Of a stretch of DNA of 64,000 bases, positions 34,205 to 43,382 are shown piece by piece. The position numbers were made by a program, and so were the translations under genes. Every line of letters begins with the position of its first letter. Position 1 is the stretch's first letter. This DNA comes from Brevibacillus_H ginsengisoli. Lineage in GTDB: Bacteria > Bacillota > Bacilli > Brevibacillales > Brevibacillaceae. The notes under the pieces are model-generated. The model made no database searches. It was not told the DNA's origin and was given only the letters and a program-made list of their open reading frames with translations. Location: assembly GCF_050113715.1 (NCBI RefSeq), contig NZ_JBNJQR010000008.1, positions 1-64,000 of the forward strand, given 5' to 3'.

Positions 34205-35014
34205 ATGATTGAGACGACTGCATCATTATGGCCAAAAGATTGGTTTGACCCATCCAAAATACGTCAGGCAAAGCCTCGCAGCACTGGAATCACGATGGTG
34301 ATTGATAAAGGCTTGGGCTTTCATTCCTTCTGTGATTTGATGGAAGTTGGAGCTCCTTATATGGATATTTGCAAGTTAGGATTTGGCACCTCCGCCTTAT
34401 ATTCAGAGCAATCTTTAAAAAGAAAAATGCGGATTGCTGCGGAGTGCAACCAGTATCTGATGCCTGGAGGAACTTTTTTTGAAATCGCGTTGCAGCATGA
34501 TTCAGCCAACTCCTATATTTCGCACATTCGTGGGCTTGGGTTTACGGCTGTGGAAATTTCTGACGGGACATTTGAACTTCCCTTCAAGAAACGAGAAGAG
34601 GCCATCCGTTATGGTGTTCAGGCCGGATTACTGGTTTGTACGGAGTACGGTAAAAAGGCTTCGAACTTCGTGGCAGAGCTGGAAGAGTTAGTCGAAACTG
34701 TCAGTCAAGATCTTGAAGCAGGCGCTAGTTTCATCATCATTGAAGCCCGCGAAAGCGGTAATGTAGGAGTTTTTAATAAACAAGGGGAACTGGACGTACA
34801 ATTTATACAAGAGGTGATCAAAGGCGTCGGCAATAAAGCTCACCGTCTTATTTGGGAAGCCCCTCGCAAGGAACAGCAGGTGGCACTTCTTCAGACGCTA
34901 GGACTTGACGTGAATTTGGGCAATATTGCCCCTTCCGATGTGCTCTCTGTTGAAGCCTTGCGTCGAGGATTGCGAGCCGATACGTCAGCATTTGTTTTTG
35001 AAGGGAGCTTATAG
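34205..35014 (+). CDS. comA: Phosphosulfolactate synthase
   Basis: Adds sulfite to phosphoenolpyruvate to give (R)-2-phospho-3-sulfolactate. The 269 residues form a TIM-barrel-type protein with the family's IDKGLGFHSFCDLMEVGAPY and KLGFGTSALYSEQSLKRKM regions and an acidic metal pocket (IIIEARESGNVGVF). It is named ComA here for coenzyme M biosynthesis, as in archaea, and is unrelated to competence. It ends 2 bp before comB. The B. subtilis homologues act in sporulation-time sulfolactate formation, which fits this spore former. The start follows GAGGAGAATTCA. Confidence 0.93.
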   Translation: MIETTASLWPKDWFDPSKIRQAKPRSTGITMVIDKGLGFHSFCDLMEVGAPYMDICKLGFGTSALYSEQSLKRKMRIAAECNQYLMPGGTFFEIALQHDSANSYISHIRGLGFTAVEISDGTFELPFKKREEAIRYGVQAGLLVCTEYGKKASNFVAELEELVETVSQDLEAGASFIIIEARESGNVGVFNKQGELDVQFIQEVIKGVGNKAHRLIWEAPRKEQQVALLQTLGLDVNLGNIAPSDVLSVEALRRGLRADTSAFVFEGSL

Positions 35015-35016
35015 CG

Positions 35017-35733
35017 ATGCGCATTGAGGTGGTACCCACTGTCGATGAGATCAGACAAGAACAAATCTGTAACCGCACCGTGGTCATGTTGGATGTTTTT
35101 CGTTCGTCGAGTACGATCCTTGCGGCATTAGCCCATGGCTTTGAATCGGTTATTCCGGTTGAGACCATAGGGCAAGCGCACTCTCTTCGTTCAGAGCAAA
35201 CCATCCTCGCTGGTGAGCGAAACTGCAAAAAAATTGCCGATTTCGACTTCAATAACTCTCCTTCCGAAATATCTAAGGGACATTATCCTGGTAAGAATTT
35301 GGTTCTTACGACTACCAATGGAACGAGAGCGATCCAAAAAGCCGAGCGGGCCACTCAGTTGCTCATAGGTGCCTTCCTCAATGCCACAGCATGTATAAAA
35401 CAGGCGATTGCCAGTAAATCAGATATTACCTTATATTGCGCGGGAACCAGGCAAGAATTCGCCTTGGAAGACGGACTGGCGGCAGGATATATGATTCATC
35501 AGGCGAAAAAAGTCAACGCTCATGTACACGTGTGTGATTTGGGAGAAGTATTGGAAGGAAGCTATCTTCACTCCAAGGATCAACTCCCGCAGCGCCTGCT
35601 GCAGTCGATTACTGGCAAACGATTGCTAAATTACCGCTTTCATAACGATTTGCAGTTTTGTTCTCAAATGGATTTGTACACCATTGTTCCTGTGGTAAAA
35701 GAGAAGCGAATACTCCCCCTACTTGTCTCATAA
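35017..35733 (+). CDS. comB: 2-phosphosulfolactate phosphatase
   Basis: Hydrolyses phosphosulfolactate to sulfolactate, the step after ComA. The 238 residues include the family hallmarks VMLDVFRSSSTILAALAHG, GERNCKKIADFDFNNSP and LTTTNGTRAIQKA. Spacing of 2 bp to comA indicates a shared transcript. In this organism sulfolactate would most likely be a spore solute, not a coenzyme M precursor. Confidence 0.93.
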   Translation: MRIEVVPTVDEIRQEQICNRTVVMLDVFRSSSTILAALAHGFESVIPVETIGQAHSLRSEQTILAGERNCKKIADFDFNNSPSEISKGHYPGKNLVLTTTNGTRAIQKAERATQLLIGAFLNATACIKQAIASKSDITLYCAGTRQEFALEDGLAAGYMIHQAKKVNAHVHVCDLGEVLEGSYLHSKDQLPQRLLQSITGKRLLNYRFHNDLQFCSQMDLYTIVPVVKEKRILPLLVS

Positions 35734-35772
35734 GGTTAAAGTAGAGTATATGGGACAGGGGATCGAGTGAAC

Positions 35773-36237
35773 ATGCAGATTTTTTCCGGAGAAGTGATGC
35801 TGGTCATTCTCATCGTTATCGGTTTAATCGGTCGCTCACCTATCATTGCTACCGCGGCTAGTATCTTGTTGGTGCTAAAACTGACTTCCCTGGAACGCTT
35901 CTTCCCCTCGATCGAAAGACGCGGATTGGAATTGGGACTACTGTTTTTGACGATTTCGGTATTGGTGCCGTTCGCCAGTGAGAAGGTCTCCTGGCGCGAT
36001 GTCATTCCCTTATTCACGACATTAATGGGAATTCTCGCTCTGGCTGGAGGCGCAATCGCTACGTATATGAACGGAAAGGGACTCGATATGCTCCGATCCG
36101 ACCCTCAGATGATTCTTGGTCTCGTGATTGGGTCCATTATCGGGATCATCTTTTTGCGAGGAATTCCGGTTGGTCCCTTAATGGCAGCTGGAATAACAGC
36201 ATTGTTACTCAAAATTTGGGAATGGGTCGTCCGTTAA
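35773..36237 (+). CDS. DUF441 family membrane protein (YtwI-like)
   Basis: A 154-residue protein with four to five membrane helices (VMLVILIVIGLIGRSPIIAT, GLLFLTISVLVPFAS, MILGLVIGSIIGIIFLRGIP), of the DUF441/YtwI family. A GTG two codons upstream (35767) is seven bases after AGGGGAT and may be the real start. It is the third gene after comA-comB and probably belongs to the same transcript. Its function is unknown. Confidence 0.85.
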   Translation: MQIFSGEVMLVILIVIGLIGRSPIIATAASILLVLKLTSLERFFPSIERRGLELGLLFLTISVLVPFASEKVSWRDVIPLFTTLMGILALAGGAIATYMNGKGLDMLRSDPQMILGLVIGSIIGIIFLRGIPVGPLMAAGITALLLKIWEWVVR

Positions 36238-36263
36238 ATAATGACACTAAATGTACCCTTACG

Positions 36264-36302
36264 CAAAAAGAAGCTACTGACATGAGTCAGTAGCCTCTTT
36301 AT
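36264..36302. terminator. Terminator between DUF441 gene and efp
   Basis: AAGAAGCTACTGAC-ATGA-GTCAGTAGCCTCTT is a long near-perfect stem with T-runs on both strands. It serves the two convergent genes. Confidence 0.85.
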
Positions 36303-36316
36303 TGTTCTATTGGTTA

Positions 36317-36874
36317 TTAAGCACGAGATACGTATGCTTCAGTACGAGTATCGATGATCAACTTGTCGCCTTCGTTTACGAAGAGCGGTACGTTTACTAC
36401 GAAACCTGTTTCCAAAGTCGCTTTTTTCGTTACGTTACTTGCTGTGTCACCTTTTACGCCTGGTTCACATTCAGTAACCACAAGCTCAACAGAGTTAGGA
36501 AGCTGAATTCCGATGACTTCGTTGTTATATTGCATAATTTGTACGTTCATATTTTCTTTGAGGAAGTTCAATTCACGCTCAATTTGTTGACGAGTGAATG
36601 CTACTTGCTCAAATGTTTCGGTATTCATGAAAGTATATTCATCGCCGCTGCCATAGAGGTATTGCATGGTGCTTGATTCAATGCGAGCACGGCTTACTTT
36701 TTCACCGCCGCGGAAAGTCATCTCGGTTACATTACCGTTGCGCAGATTGCGGAGCTTGGAACGTACGAATGCTGCACCTTTACCTGGTTTTACGTGTTGA
36801 AACTCAAGTACGCTGTAGATGTTATTATCAACTTCAATTGTTAAACCAGTACGAAAATCGTTAACTGAAATCAT
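36317..36874 (-). CDS. efp: Elongation factor P
   Basis: Rescues ribosomes stalled at polyproline. The 185 residues form three beta-barrel domains. The tip loop reads VKPGKGAAFVRSKLRN, with the lysine (about residue 32) that is modified in Bacillus. The start is the ATG at 36872-36874 after GGAGG. It is followed by a terminator and preceded by a peptidase gene, as in B. subtilis. Confidence 0.98.
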   Translation of the reverse strand: MISVNDFRTGLTIEVDNNIYSVLEFQHVKPGKGAAFVRSKLRNLRNGNVTEMTFRGGEKVSRARIESSTMQYLYGSGDEYTFMNTETFEQVAFTRQQIERELNFLKENMNVQIMQYNNEVIGIQLPNSVELVVTECEPGVKGDTASNVTKKATLETGFVVNVPLFVNEGDKLIIDTRTEAYVSRA

Positions 36875-36915
36875 GTTTTGCCTCCTAAACAATGTATAAA
36901 CACAGTAATTATAAG

Positions 36916-37989
36916 TTAGACGGGTAAAATGAGCAACTCTTTCGTGGATTTCGTCAGAATCTCACAACCGGTTTCCGTAATAAGAACGTCATCCTCGATA
37001 CGCACACCGCCTAAGTCGGAAATATAGATCCCAGGCTCTACGGTTACAACATTCCCTGGTTTCAAGATTGCCGTGCTGGCAGAGGAAAGATTAGGTGCCT
37101 CATGAACCAAAAGCCCAATGGAATGTCCAGTAGAGTGTCCGTAAGCCTCAGCATAACCAGCATCTCTGATGATATCACGAGTCAGATCATCCGCTTCTTT
37201 ACCTGTCATGCCTGGTTTTAATTTCTCCACACCGTTTAATTGGGCGCGAAGAACAATATCATAAATTTCTTTCATCTTCGGATCCGGTTCGCCTACAGCG
37301 ACGGTGCGCGTAATGTCGGATACGTACCCTTTGTAGAGTGCCCCGAAATCCAACGTTACCATTTCACCCGCTTGAATGACTTTCTCGCTAGCTACTCCAT
37401 GAGGAAGAGCGCCACGTTTACCAGAAGCGACAATAATATCAAACGAAGAAGAAGATGCTCCCAATTTGCGCATATGGAATTCCATTTCGGTGGCGACATC
37501 TAGCTCACTTACACCCGGTTTGATATACGAAAGGATATGCTCGAATGTCGCATCCGCAATTCGGGTCGCTTCCTTAATTAGTTGAAGCTCGGATTCATCC
37601 TTGATCTCGCGCAATTGCTCAATTACACCGCTGGTTGCAACTAGTTCAACGCCTTCAAAGTTTTTAGCCCATTCTTCATACGTATTATATGTAATTAAAT
37701 GTTTTTCAAAAGCGAGTTTCTTCACGCCCAAATCTTTTAGTGCTTGAGCGATTGCTGGGAGTTGAGCGCGATTGGTGTTGATAATTTCAAATTCTGGAGC
37801 CTGTTCAGTTGCTTGGTCAATATAACGGAAATCAGTCAACAAAACAGCTTGATTTTTAGAAACGATTGCCCAGCCGGAAGAACCTGTGAATCCGCTGATG
37901 TAGCGTCGGTTTGGCTGATTTTCTGTCATAATCGCGTCTGCGCCGAGTTCAGCCAACTGTTTACGTAAGTTTTCGATTCGCTGTTTCAT
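36916..37989 (-). CDS. yqhT: Xaa-Pro peptidase, M24B family
   Basis: A metal-dependent aminopeptidase acting on Xaa-Pro bonds. The 357 residues comprise a creatinase-like N-terminal domain (residues 1-125) and a pita-bread catalytic domain. The metal ligands are visible: two Asp in TLDFGALYKGYVSDITRTV, His in GHSTGHSIGL, Glu in TVEPGIYI and Glu in GVRIEDDVLI. It precedes efp with 41 bp between them. Confidence 0.96.
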   Translation of the reverse strand: MKQRIENLRKQLAELGADAIMTENQPNRRYISGFTGSSGWAIVSKNQAVLLTDFRYIDQATEQAPEFEIINTNRAQLPAIAQALKDLGVKKLAFEKHLITYNTYEEWAKNFEGVELVATSGVIEQLREIKDESELQLIKEATRIADATFEHILSYIKPGVSELDVATEMEFHMRKLGASSSSFDIIVASGKRGALPHGVASEKVIQAGEMVTLDFGALYKGYVSDITRTVAVGEPDPKMKEIYDIVLRAQLNGVEKLKPGMTGKEADDLTRDIIRDAGYAEAYGHSTGHSIGLLVHEAPNLSSASTAILKPGNVVTVEPGIYISDLGGVRIEDDVLITETGCEILTKSTKELLILPV

Positions 37990-38052
37990 GTTTACCTCTC
38001 CCTTTTGTGTAAAAAATGTTGAACGTCCAGATGAACTGCGTGAGTTATCAGT

Positions 38053-38502
38053 CTATTCAGTAGACTTTGCTTGCAGACGTCGTGCGAGAGCTCGCAACCC
38101 CCACTCGTATCCGTCGCTTCCCAAGCCGACAATTTGCCCGATAACAACTGGAGCAATGACTGACGTATGTCTAAACTCCTCCCGAGCATGGACATTGGAC
38201 AGGTGTACTTCAATCGTAGGCAAGCTGACAGCAGCCAATCCGTCTCGAAGCGCATAGCTATAATGGGTAAAAGCGCCGGGGTTGATAATAATCCCCTGAT
38301 ACTCGCCCTTCGCCGCATGAATCGCATCGAGCAAGACACCTTCATGATTGGATTGAACATGGTTGAGGTTGATCTTCAACTCCTGAGCCACGCCCATTAA
38401 CCGACATACGATATCATCCAATGTTTCTGTCCCATAAATCTCCGGTTCACGCTTCCCCAACATATTCAAGTTGGGTCCATTGAGCAACAATACCGATATC
38501 AT
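38053..38502 (-). CDS. aroQ: Type II 3-dehydroquinate dehydratase
   Basis: The third step of the shikimate pathway. The 149 residues include NGPNLNMLGKREPEIYG with the catalytic Tyr, NPGAFTHYSYALRDGL and HLSNVHAREEFRH with the catalytic His. The start is the ATG at 38500-38502, after GGGGGACGAACG. It is next to yqhT and yqhR as in B. subtilis. Confidence 0.97.
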   Translation of the reverse strand: MISVLLLNGPNLNMLGKREPEIYGTETLDDIVCRLMGVAQELKINLNHVQSNHEGVLLDAIHAAKGEYQGIIINPGAFTHYSYALRDGLAAVSLPTIEVHLSNVHAREEFRHTSVIAPVVIGQIVGLGSDGYEWGLRALARRLQAKSTE

Positions 38503-38571
38503 CGTTCGTCCCCCGGATAAAAATTTTTCCAAATTATTTTACCATAGAAACGAAATGATTGAACAGCTTGA

Positions 38572-39021
38572 TTATTCTTGGTCGATCTGCTCGGCTGTCA
38601 TGCTCATTCCAATAAAAACTCCAATGGAAATAAACCAAGCCAACTCTGTACTGAAGGTATCCAGTTTCCAATGCTGCATCCGAAAGAACAGCCCAAACAC
38701 CAAGAATAAAGCGATACCATATACGATTCCTAACGACCAGTTTTTTCGCTCGGATAACATAAACGCAAAGATTGCTGTGGCTAAATACACACAAACAAAC
38801 AGAAAGAGGAACCCTACAAAAATTCCTTTATAAGAATCTTCTCCGACAGGACCGTAAAAGGGACGCGAAAATTTCTCTACCCCATAAGGAGTAAAGCTAA
38901 AGTAAGCGAACATCATTCGGATGATACCCCAAATCACGGTTCCCCAAAAGGCTACTTCTAATATTTTTTTTTGATTGATTGGATGCGTTTGTCTTTTGGT
39001 CTGTTGTCTTGTTTGTTCCAT
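38572..39021 (-). CDS. yqhR: YqhR family membrane protein
   Basis: A 149-residue protein with four membrane helices (AFWGTVIWGIIRMMFAYF, FVGFLFLFVCVYLATAIF, GIVYGIALFLVFGLFF, LAWFISIGVFIGMSM), matching YqhR by position and topology. The start after GAGGTGATCATA is the ATG at 39019-39021. Its function is unknown. Confidence 0.88.
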   Translation of the reverse strand: MEQTRQQTKRQTHPINQKKILEVAFWGTVIWGIIRMMFAYFSFTPYGVEKFSRPFYGPVGEDSYKGIFVGFLFLFVCVYLATAIFAFMLSERKNWSLGIVYGIALFLVFGLFFRMQHWKLDTFSTELAWFISIGVFIGMSMTAEQIDQE

Positions 39022-39160
39022 TATGATCACCTCTCACCCTAGTATGTACTCTGTGAAGAAAATCATTGCAACCTAGGGGAAAATATACTCGCACCTTATG
39101 TATTTGTGGCAGAAAGTACATAAGATAAGGTAAGATAATAGGAAAGGAAGGTGAACTCTT

Positions 39161-40099
39161 GTGGCAGAACAAGTTCAACAGGCCTATGGTGGTCAAGCCG
39201 TGATTGAAGGTGTCATGTTTGGCGGCAAAAAGGTTACGATTACCGCTATTCGCCGAAAAAACCAGGAAATTGAGTACTACGAAGAAGAACGTAAAGATAA
39301 TCAGTGGACACGACCATTAAAGAAAATCCCCTTTGTTCGCGGGATTGTAGGTCTAATCGAGGCAAGCGCCAATGGAGCGAAGCACTTGAATTTTGCTTCG
39401 GAGAGATATCAGTTAGAGTCAGATGAAGAGGGACCTTCTGAAGGACCATCGAAAATGACGATGATTTTGGGTGTCGCAGTTGTCGGAGTACTTTCCTTTT
39501 TGTTTGGGAAACTCCTGTTCACAATTGTCCCTGCGCTTTTGGCACAGTACCTCTTCGGAAAATGGGTTCCAAATGGAATCTGGCAAAACCTTGTAGAAGG
39601 CGGTATCAAAATAATCCTTTTGCTCGGGTATATTTATTTAATCGCTCAAACACCCATGATTAAGCGCTTATTTCAATATCACGGAGCTGAACATAAAGTG
39701 ATTAACGCATACGAAGCTGGGGTAGAATTAACAGTAGAAAACGTGCAAAAGTTTTCGACCCTCCACTATCGTTGCGGAAGCAGCTTTATCATTTTTACCG
39801 TCTTAATTGGCGTAATTGTCTATTCCATGTTCCATTATGACACGATGATGCAACGGGTGATTCAACGGATTGTACTGTTACCTGTTGTCATTGGCTTATC
39901 CTATGAGGTATTGCAATGGACGAATCGCCTGCGCGAAACTCCTGTCTTGCGTTTGTTGGGTTATCCGGGCCTCTGGTTACAAAAAATCACGACTCGCGAG
40001 CCCGATGACAGCCAGGTTGAAGTAGCCATTGCCTCTTTCAACAAGATGCGAGAACGTGATCAAGTTCTGCTTGAAAGCAAAATGGCAACAACCCTGTAG
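39161..40099 (+). CDS. yqhQ: YqhQ family membrane protein (DUF1385)
   Basis: A 312-residue DUF1385 protein with the conserved GGQAVIEGVMFGG near the N-terminus, the polar motif YHGAEHKVINAYEAG, FSTLHYRCGSSFI, and five or so membrane helices. It starts with GTG after AAGGAAGGTGAACTCTT. The His/Glu/Cys motifs suggest a metal site. The biochemical role is unknown. Confidence 0.93.
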   Translation: MAEQVQQAYGGQAVIEGVMFGGKKVTITAIRRKNQEIEYYEEERKDNQWTRPLKKIPFVRGIVGLIEASANGAKHLNFASERYQLESDEEGPSEGPSKMTMILGVAVVGVLSFLFGKLLFTIVPALLAQYLFGKWVPNGIWQNLVEGGIKIILLLGYIYLIAQTPMIKRLFQYHGAEHKVINAYEAGVELTVENVQKFSTLHYRCGSSFIIFTVLIGVIVYSMFHYDTMMQRVIQRIVLLPVVIGLSYEVLQWTNRLRETPVLRLLGYPGLWLQKITTREPDDSQVEVAIASFNKMRERDQVLLESKMATTL

Positions 40100-40152
40100 G
40101 ATAACGGGCGGGGCCCCGAAACTCCCTAATGACTATTTTGAGGTGGGGATGT

Positions 40153-40482
40153 ATGTTTAAGCGAATTTCTCCGTTTATTTTGGTGTTACTGATTTTTGCG
40201 GGAATCGGCTTCGTTTTGAAATTGATTCAGGACCCCATTAGCATTCTGGTAGTTGTTGGCTTGTCTTTCCTTCTCTTCTTTCTGGTCAACAATTACTTCA
40301 ACACCGGCAAATTTTTCACCCGGGTTCGCAAAAGCTCTACGACCAAGACAAAACAGCAAGCTTCACGTTCCCAACCGAAAAAAAGCGCCTCGCCCAAGAA
40401 ACCCAATCCCTTCCAGGTAATTGAAGGAAGTAAGGGAAAGTCCAAAACCAATAAAAAAGACGAAGAAAAAATTTATCATTAA
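40153..40482 (+). CDS. yqhP: YqhP/SA1362 family membrane protein
   Basis: A 109-residue protein with two N-terminal membrane helices (FILVLLIFAGIGFVLKLI and ISILVVVGLSFLLFFLV) and a long basic tail (KKSASPKKPNPF, GKSKTNKKD). It fits the YqhP/SA1362 family by position between yqhQ and the patatin gene. I start at the ATG at 40153, which follows GAGGTGGGGATGT. Confidence 0.85.
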   Translation: MFKRISPFILVLLIFAGIGFVLKLIQDPISILVVVGLSFLLFFLVNNYFNTGKFFTRVRKSSTTKTKQQASRSQPKKSASPKKPNPFQVIEGSKGKSKTNKKDEEKIYH

Positions 40483-40506
40483 ATCGATTTTTTCTTGAAA
40501 CAAAAG

Positions 40507-40545
40507 AAGAGCAGCAGTCCAGTTATCGGGCTTGCTGCTCGTTTT
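40507..40545. terminator. Bidirectional terminator
   Basis: GAGCAGCA and TGCTGCTC pair around the loop GTCCAGTTATCGGGCT, with T-runs in both directions. It is shared by yqhP and the convergent patatin gene. Confidence 0.8.
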
Positions 40546-41476
40546 ATATAGTCCTCAAAGGCGGTGGATGCGCCCGGAATGTTTCCACATATTTCTGAAA
40601 ACTCCACGTCTCCAAAAACTTCTTCGCTGCGCTCTGACCGGATTCGTACAACTGGATTTTGACGTCCTCTTTCATATCGAACTGCGTTGTGCGAATTCCA
40701 TTTGTCGGGATAAATATGGTTCTGACAGCATGCGCCTGATCCACATGGATACGATCGTGCGCGTCTAGCATCGTTGCCAAGAGCGCCTTGGTGAAGGAAG
40801 GCAGGCTATGGATTTCATTAGGTTGATTGATCTTGCTTTGATCACTGAGACGAAATCCAAAGGTAGGATACTCCGGCTTGTTGGGTACATCAAACAACCA
40901 AACTGGAAAATTGCTCAGTAAGGCGCCATCCACAATTAGGTGCTCATGTCTTCCCTTTCGGATACTGGCCGGTTGAAAAAAATAAGGAATGGAGCAACTC
41001 ATTCGAACCGCTCGAGCAATTGAAAAGTCTAGTGGATCCATATCATAGGAAGGCAGGTCGTCAGGGAGAATCAGCATTCTTCCTCCGGTAATGTCAGATG
41101 CGATGATGCGCAGCTTGTCTTTGCGCAAATCACCAAATTTTTCAATTCCCTTTTCCCGCAGCAAGTGACCAATGAAATGCTCGATTTCGTCCCCCGGATA
41201 AAGCCCCTTATGCTGCAACAGCTGATAAACGGATCCGATGACCGGAAGCCGCGAGAGGCCTTTGCGTTTTAAAAAACTGAGGTAGTTTAACTTTAAAAAT
41301 ATCTTATACAATTCCCCGCTCGTGTATCCTGCGCATATAAGCGCCGCCACAATTGAGCCTGCGGACGTTCCCGCCAATTGCTCCCAGACATATCCGTGCT
41401 GTTCCATCTCCGAGATGGCGCCAATCAAAGCGATTCCTTTCACGCCGCCTCCTTCGAATACAGCATCTGACCTCAA
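40544..41476 (-). CDS. yqhO: Patatin-like phospholipase (YqhO-like)
   Basis: A serine-Asp dyad acyl hydrolase of the patatin family. The 310 residues contain the oxyanion loop EGGGVKGIALIGA near the N-terminus, the nucleophile elbow AGTSAGSIVA (Ser about residue 40) and the catalytic Asp in VDGALLSNFPVW. I take a TTG at 41474-41476, since GAGGGGG is eight bases upstream and patatins of this type begin right before the DAVFEGGGVKG motif. The GTG at 41485 overlaps that binding site. Confidence 0.93.
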   Translation of the reverse strand: MRSDAVFEGGGVKGIALIGAISEMEQHGYVWEQLAGTSAGSIVAALICAGYTSGELYKIFLKLNYLSFLKRKGLSRLPVIGSVYQLLQHKGLYPGDEIEHFIGHLLREKGIEKFGDLRKDKLRIIASDITGGRMLILPDDLPSYDMDPLDFSIARAVRMSCSIPYFFQPASIRKGRHEHLIVDGALLSNFPVWLFDVPNKPEYPTFGFRLSDQSKINQPNEIHSLPSFTKALLATMLDAHDRIHVDQAHAVRTIFIPTNGIRTTQFDMKEDVKIQLYESGQSAAKKFLETWSFQKYVETFRAHPPPLRTI

Positions 41477-41593
41477 CGTACTCACCCCCTCTTTACCATT
41501 ATACAAGGAAAGAGGTTTGACCTATGACTTAGAAAGCGGGAAGACACGCATGAAAACCAGGGAAGTGTGGGGACTGGTATTTTTTCTCGACAA

Positions 41594-41625
41594 ACAAAAA
41601 AGAAAGCAAGACTTTACTTGCTTTC
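41594..41625 (-). terminator. Terminator overlapping the mntR end
   Basis: On the minus strand GAAAGCAAG-TAAAGT-CTTGCTTTC is followed by TTTTTTG. It overlaps the last codons of mntR. Confidence 0.8.
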
Positions 41626-42078
41626 TTTTACTTCCTTAACTTCTTCCACTTCTTTTTGCTCATCTTCTAATTTAATCCGTTGGAGTTCTTTCATGCGGTT
41701 CGTGTCCTCTTGAAAATACTGCAAGAGATACTCGATAGACGTAATCGATTCCCAACTAAGGTGATGCTCGATGCCTTCCACGTCCTTATAGATATATTCT
41801 TCCGCTACACCGATCGTACGCAAGAACTCTTCCAAAAGGGCGTGACGATGAACCAATCGCTTCCCAACCTTTTTACCCTTAGAGGTTAACACCAACCCAC
41901 GGTATTTTTCGTAAACCAGATAGTTATCCTTATCCAACTTTTGAACCATTTTGGTCACAGATGAAGGGTGCACTTCTAATGCTTCTGCGATATCGGAGAC
42001 CCTGGCGTATCCTTTTTCGTCGATTAAATTGTAAATTCGTTCTAAATAGTCTTCCATACTTGGAGTTGGCACACTCAT
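41614..42078 (-). CDS. mntR: Manganese-dependent transcriptional regulator MntR
   Basis: A DtxR/MntR family metalloregulator. The 154 residues comprise an N-terminal winged helix (ARVSDIAEALEVHPSSVTKM) and a dimerisation/metal domain. Candidate ligands include Asp9 and Glu12 near the N-terminus, and the His/Glu cluster EGIEHHLSWE near residue 100. The last ~20 residues (EDEQKEVEEVKEVKESK) form an extra acidic-basic tail beyond the usual length of about 140. It is in the yqhN position. Confidence 0.94.
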   Translation of the reverse strand: MSVPTPSMEDYLERIYNLIDEKGYARVSDIAEALEVHPSSVTKMVQKLDKDNYLVYEKYRGLVLTSKGKKVGKRLVHRHALLEEFLRTIGVAEEYIYKDVEGIEHHLSWESITSIEYLLQYFQEDTNRMKELQRIKLEDEQKEVEEVKEVKESK

Positions 42079-42272
42079 CCCTCACTTCACTGTTTTCCCG
42101 TGACGTAAACCAAACTAGTTGACTTTCCTTCACCGACCTTTTCATCCCTAGAAAACAATAATAACGTGGTTAATAGCAAGAAGGCAAGCCTAACTCTCAC
42201 ACCTGTTTCTCTTGTTCTTAAATGGACGAATCTTCATACACTTGTACCAAAGTGGGGAGAGTTGAAAAAAGG

Positions 42273-43298
42273 ATGATGAAGATGAAGTTGGGAGTATGGC
42301 AATTTGCCGCTCTATTCGCTATGGCACTATTGGGAACCACCCATTTGACAGGGTATGAATGGTTGCGCTTTTTCACATATTTCGGAAGCTGGGGAACAGT
42401 GGGATTAATCTTCGCTGGACTCTCCATGACGTGGATTTGCTATAAACTAGCAAAAATAATGGACCAGCACGAGGTCGATTCTATATCAGAGCTATTCCAA
42501 AAGGTTCTGGGTCCAATCATAAGCCCTACCTTCCGTTTTTTATTTTATGCGATTTCATTCGGGTATATCGGTTATCTATTTTCCTCAGAGGCCGCAAGAT
42601 TAAGCCAGTGGTTTCCTTGGTCAGGGGTATTCAATGCATTGCTGATCGGTATTTTTGTTGGACTACTCCTTCAGCTAAAAGTACACCGCTTAATTGGGTT
42701 GGTTGCAAGCTGCCTGATTATGTGTGCGGTTTACTTTTCCCTTATGCTATTGAAACAGCAACATATCGAGATTCCTAGTTTCGCCTATCAGTTCAATAGC
42801 TGGTGGCTGTTTCGCACGTTCTTGTTTATTTCCGCTCATCTTTTGTTGTCTCTCATCATCTTCCTTCCAGCTGCTCGGCTGGTTCCTACAACTTCAGAGC
42901 GTGTGAAGGGAATTTGGCTAGGAGGAGGTATTTTTACGATCGTCGCCCTCCTCTGCCACGCTATATTGCTTACATATTGGCACGATGTCCATTCATCCAC
43001 TCAGCCTTTGATCCTGATCAGCTCTCAATTGTTTACAGGTAGTCACATTTTGTATCATATGTTGAGTTTTATTTACAGCCTCCTTTATATCGGGATTTGG
43101 ACACTTTTTCTCACAAATATGCTTTCGGAGCGATTCGATTTACGGCATAACCCGATCCGTTATCTTGTCCTCTTGCTGCTGATCTGTCTATCTGTTTTGT
43201 ACATCGTCTTACCTTGGATAGGCACCATTACCTTGTTAGCCGGCGCTTATGTCGGAGGCGTTTTTCTCGTGTTTGTATTCTGGAAGCTGAAACGATAG
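42273..43298 (+). CDS. YkvI-like membrane transporter
   Basis: A 341-residue polytopic membrane protein with ten or so hydrophobic helices from WQFAALFAMALLGTTHLTGY to the C-terminus, resembling the YkvI family of APC-type (amino acid permease-like) proteins. The start at 42273 (MMKMKLGVW) is chosen because the preceding 17 codons are a weak upstream frame, and GGGGAGAG is nearby. The substrate is unknown. It replaces the genes found downstream of mntR in B. subtilis. Confidence 0.75.
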   Translation: MMKMKLGVWQFAALFAMALLGTTHLTGYEWLRFFTYFGSWGTVGLIFAGLSMTWICYKLAKIMDQHEVDSISELFQKVLGPIISPTFRFLFYAISFGYIGYLFSSEAARLSQWFPWSGVFNALLIGIFVGLLLQLKVHRLIGLVASCLIMCAVYFSLMLLKQQHIEIPSFAYQFNSWWLFRTFLFISAHLLLSLIIFLPAARLVPTTSERVKGIWLGGGIFTIVALLCHAILLTYWHDVHSSTQPLILISSQLFTGSHILYHMLSFIYSLLYIGIWTLFLTNMLSERFDLRHNPIRYLVLLLLICLSVLYIVLPWIGTITLLAGAYVGGVFLVFVFWKLKR

Positions 43299-43382
43299 TT
43301 CAGCTAGGGCAAAAGCGGATGTACCAGTATCTCACTCTCATCGTATTGTGTTAAAGGGCTTTACTTTTTAGGGGGTGATCAG

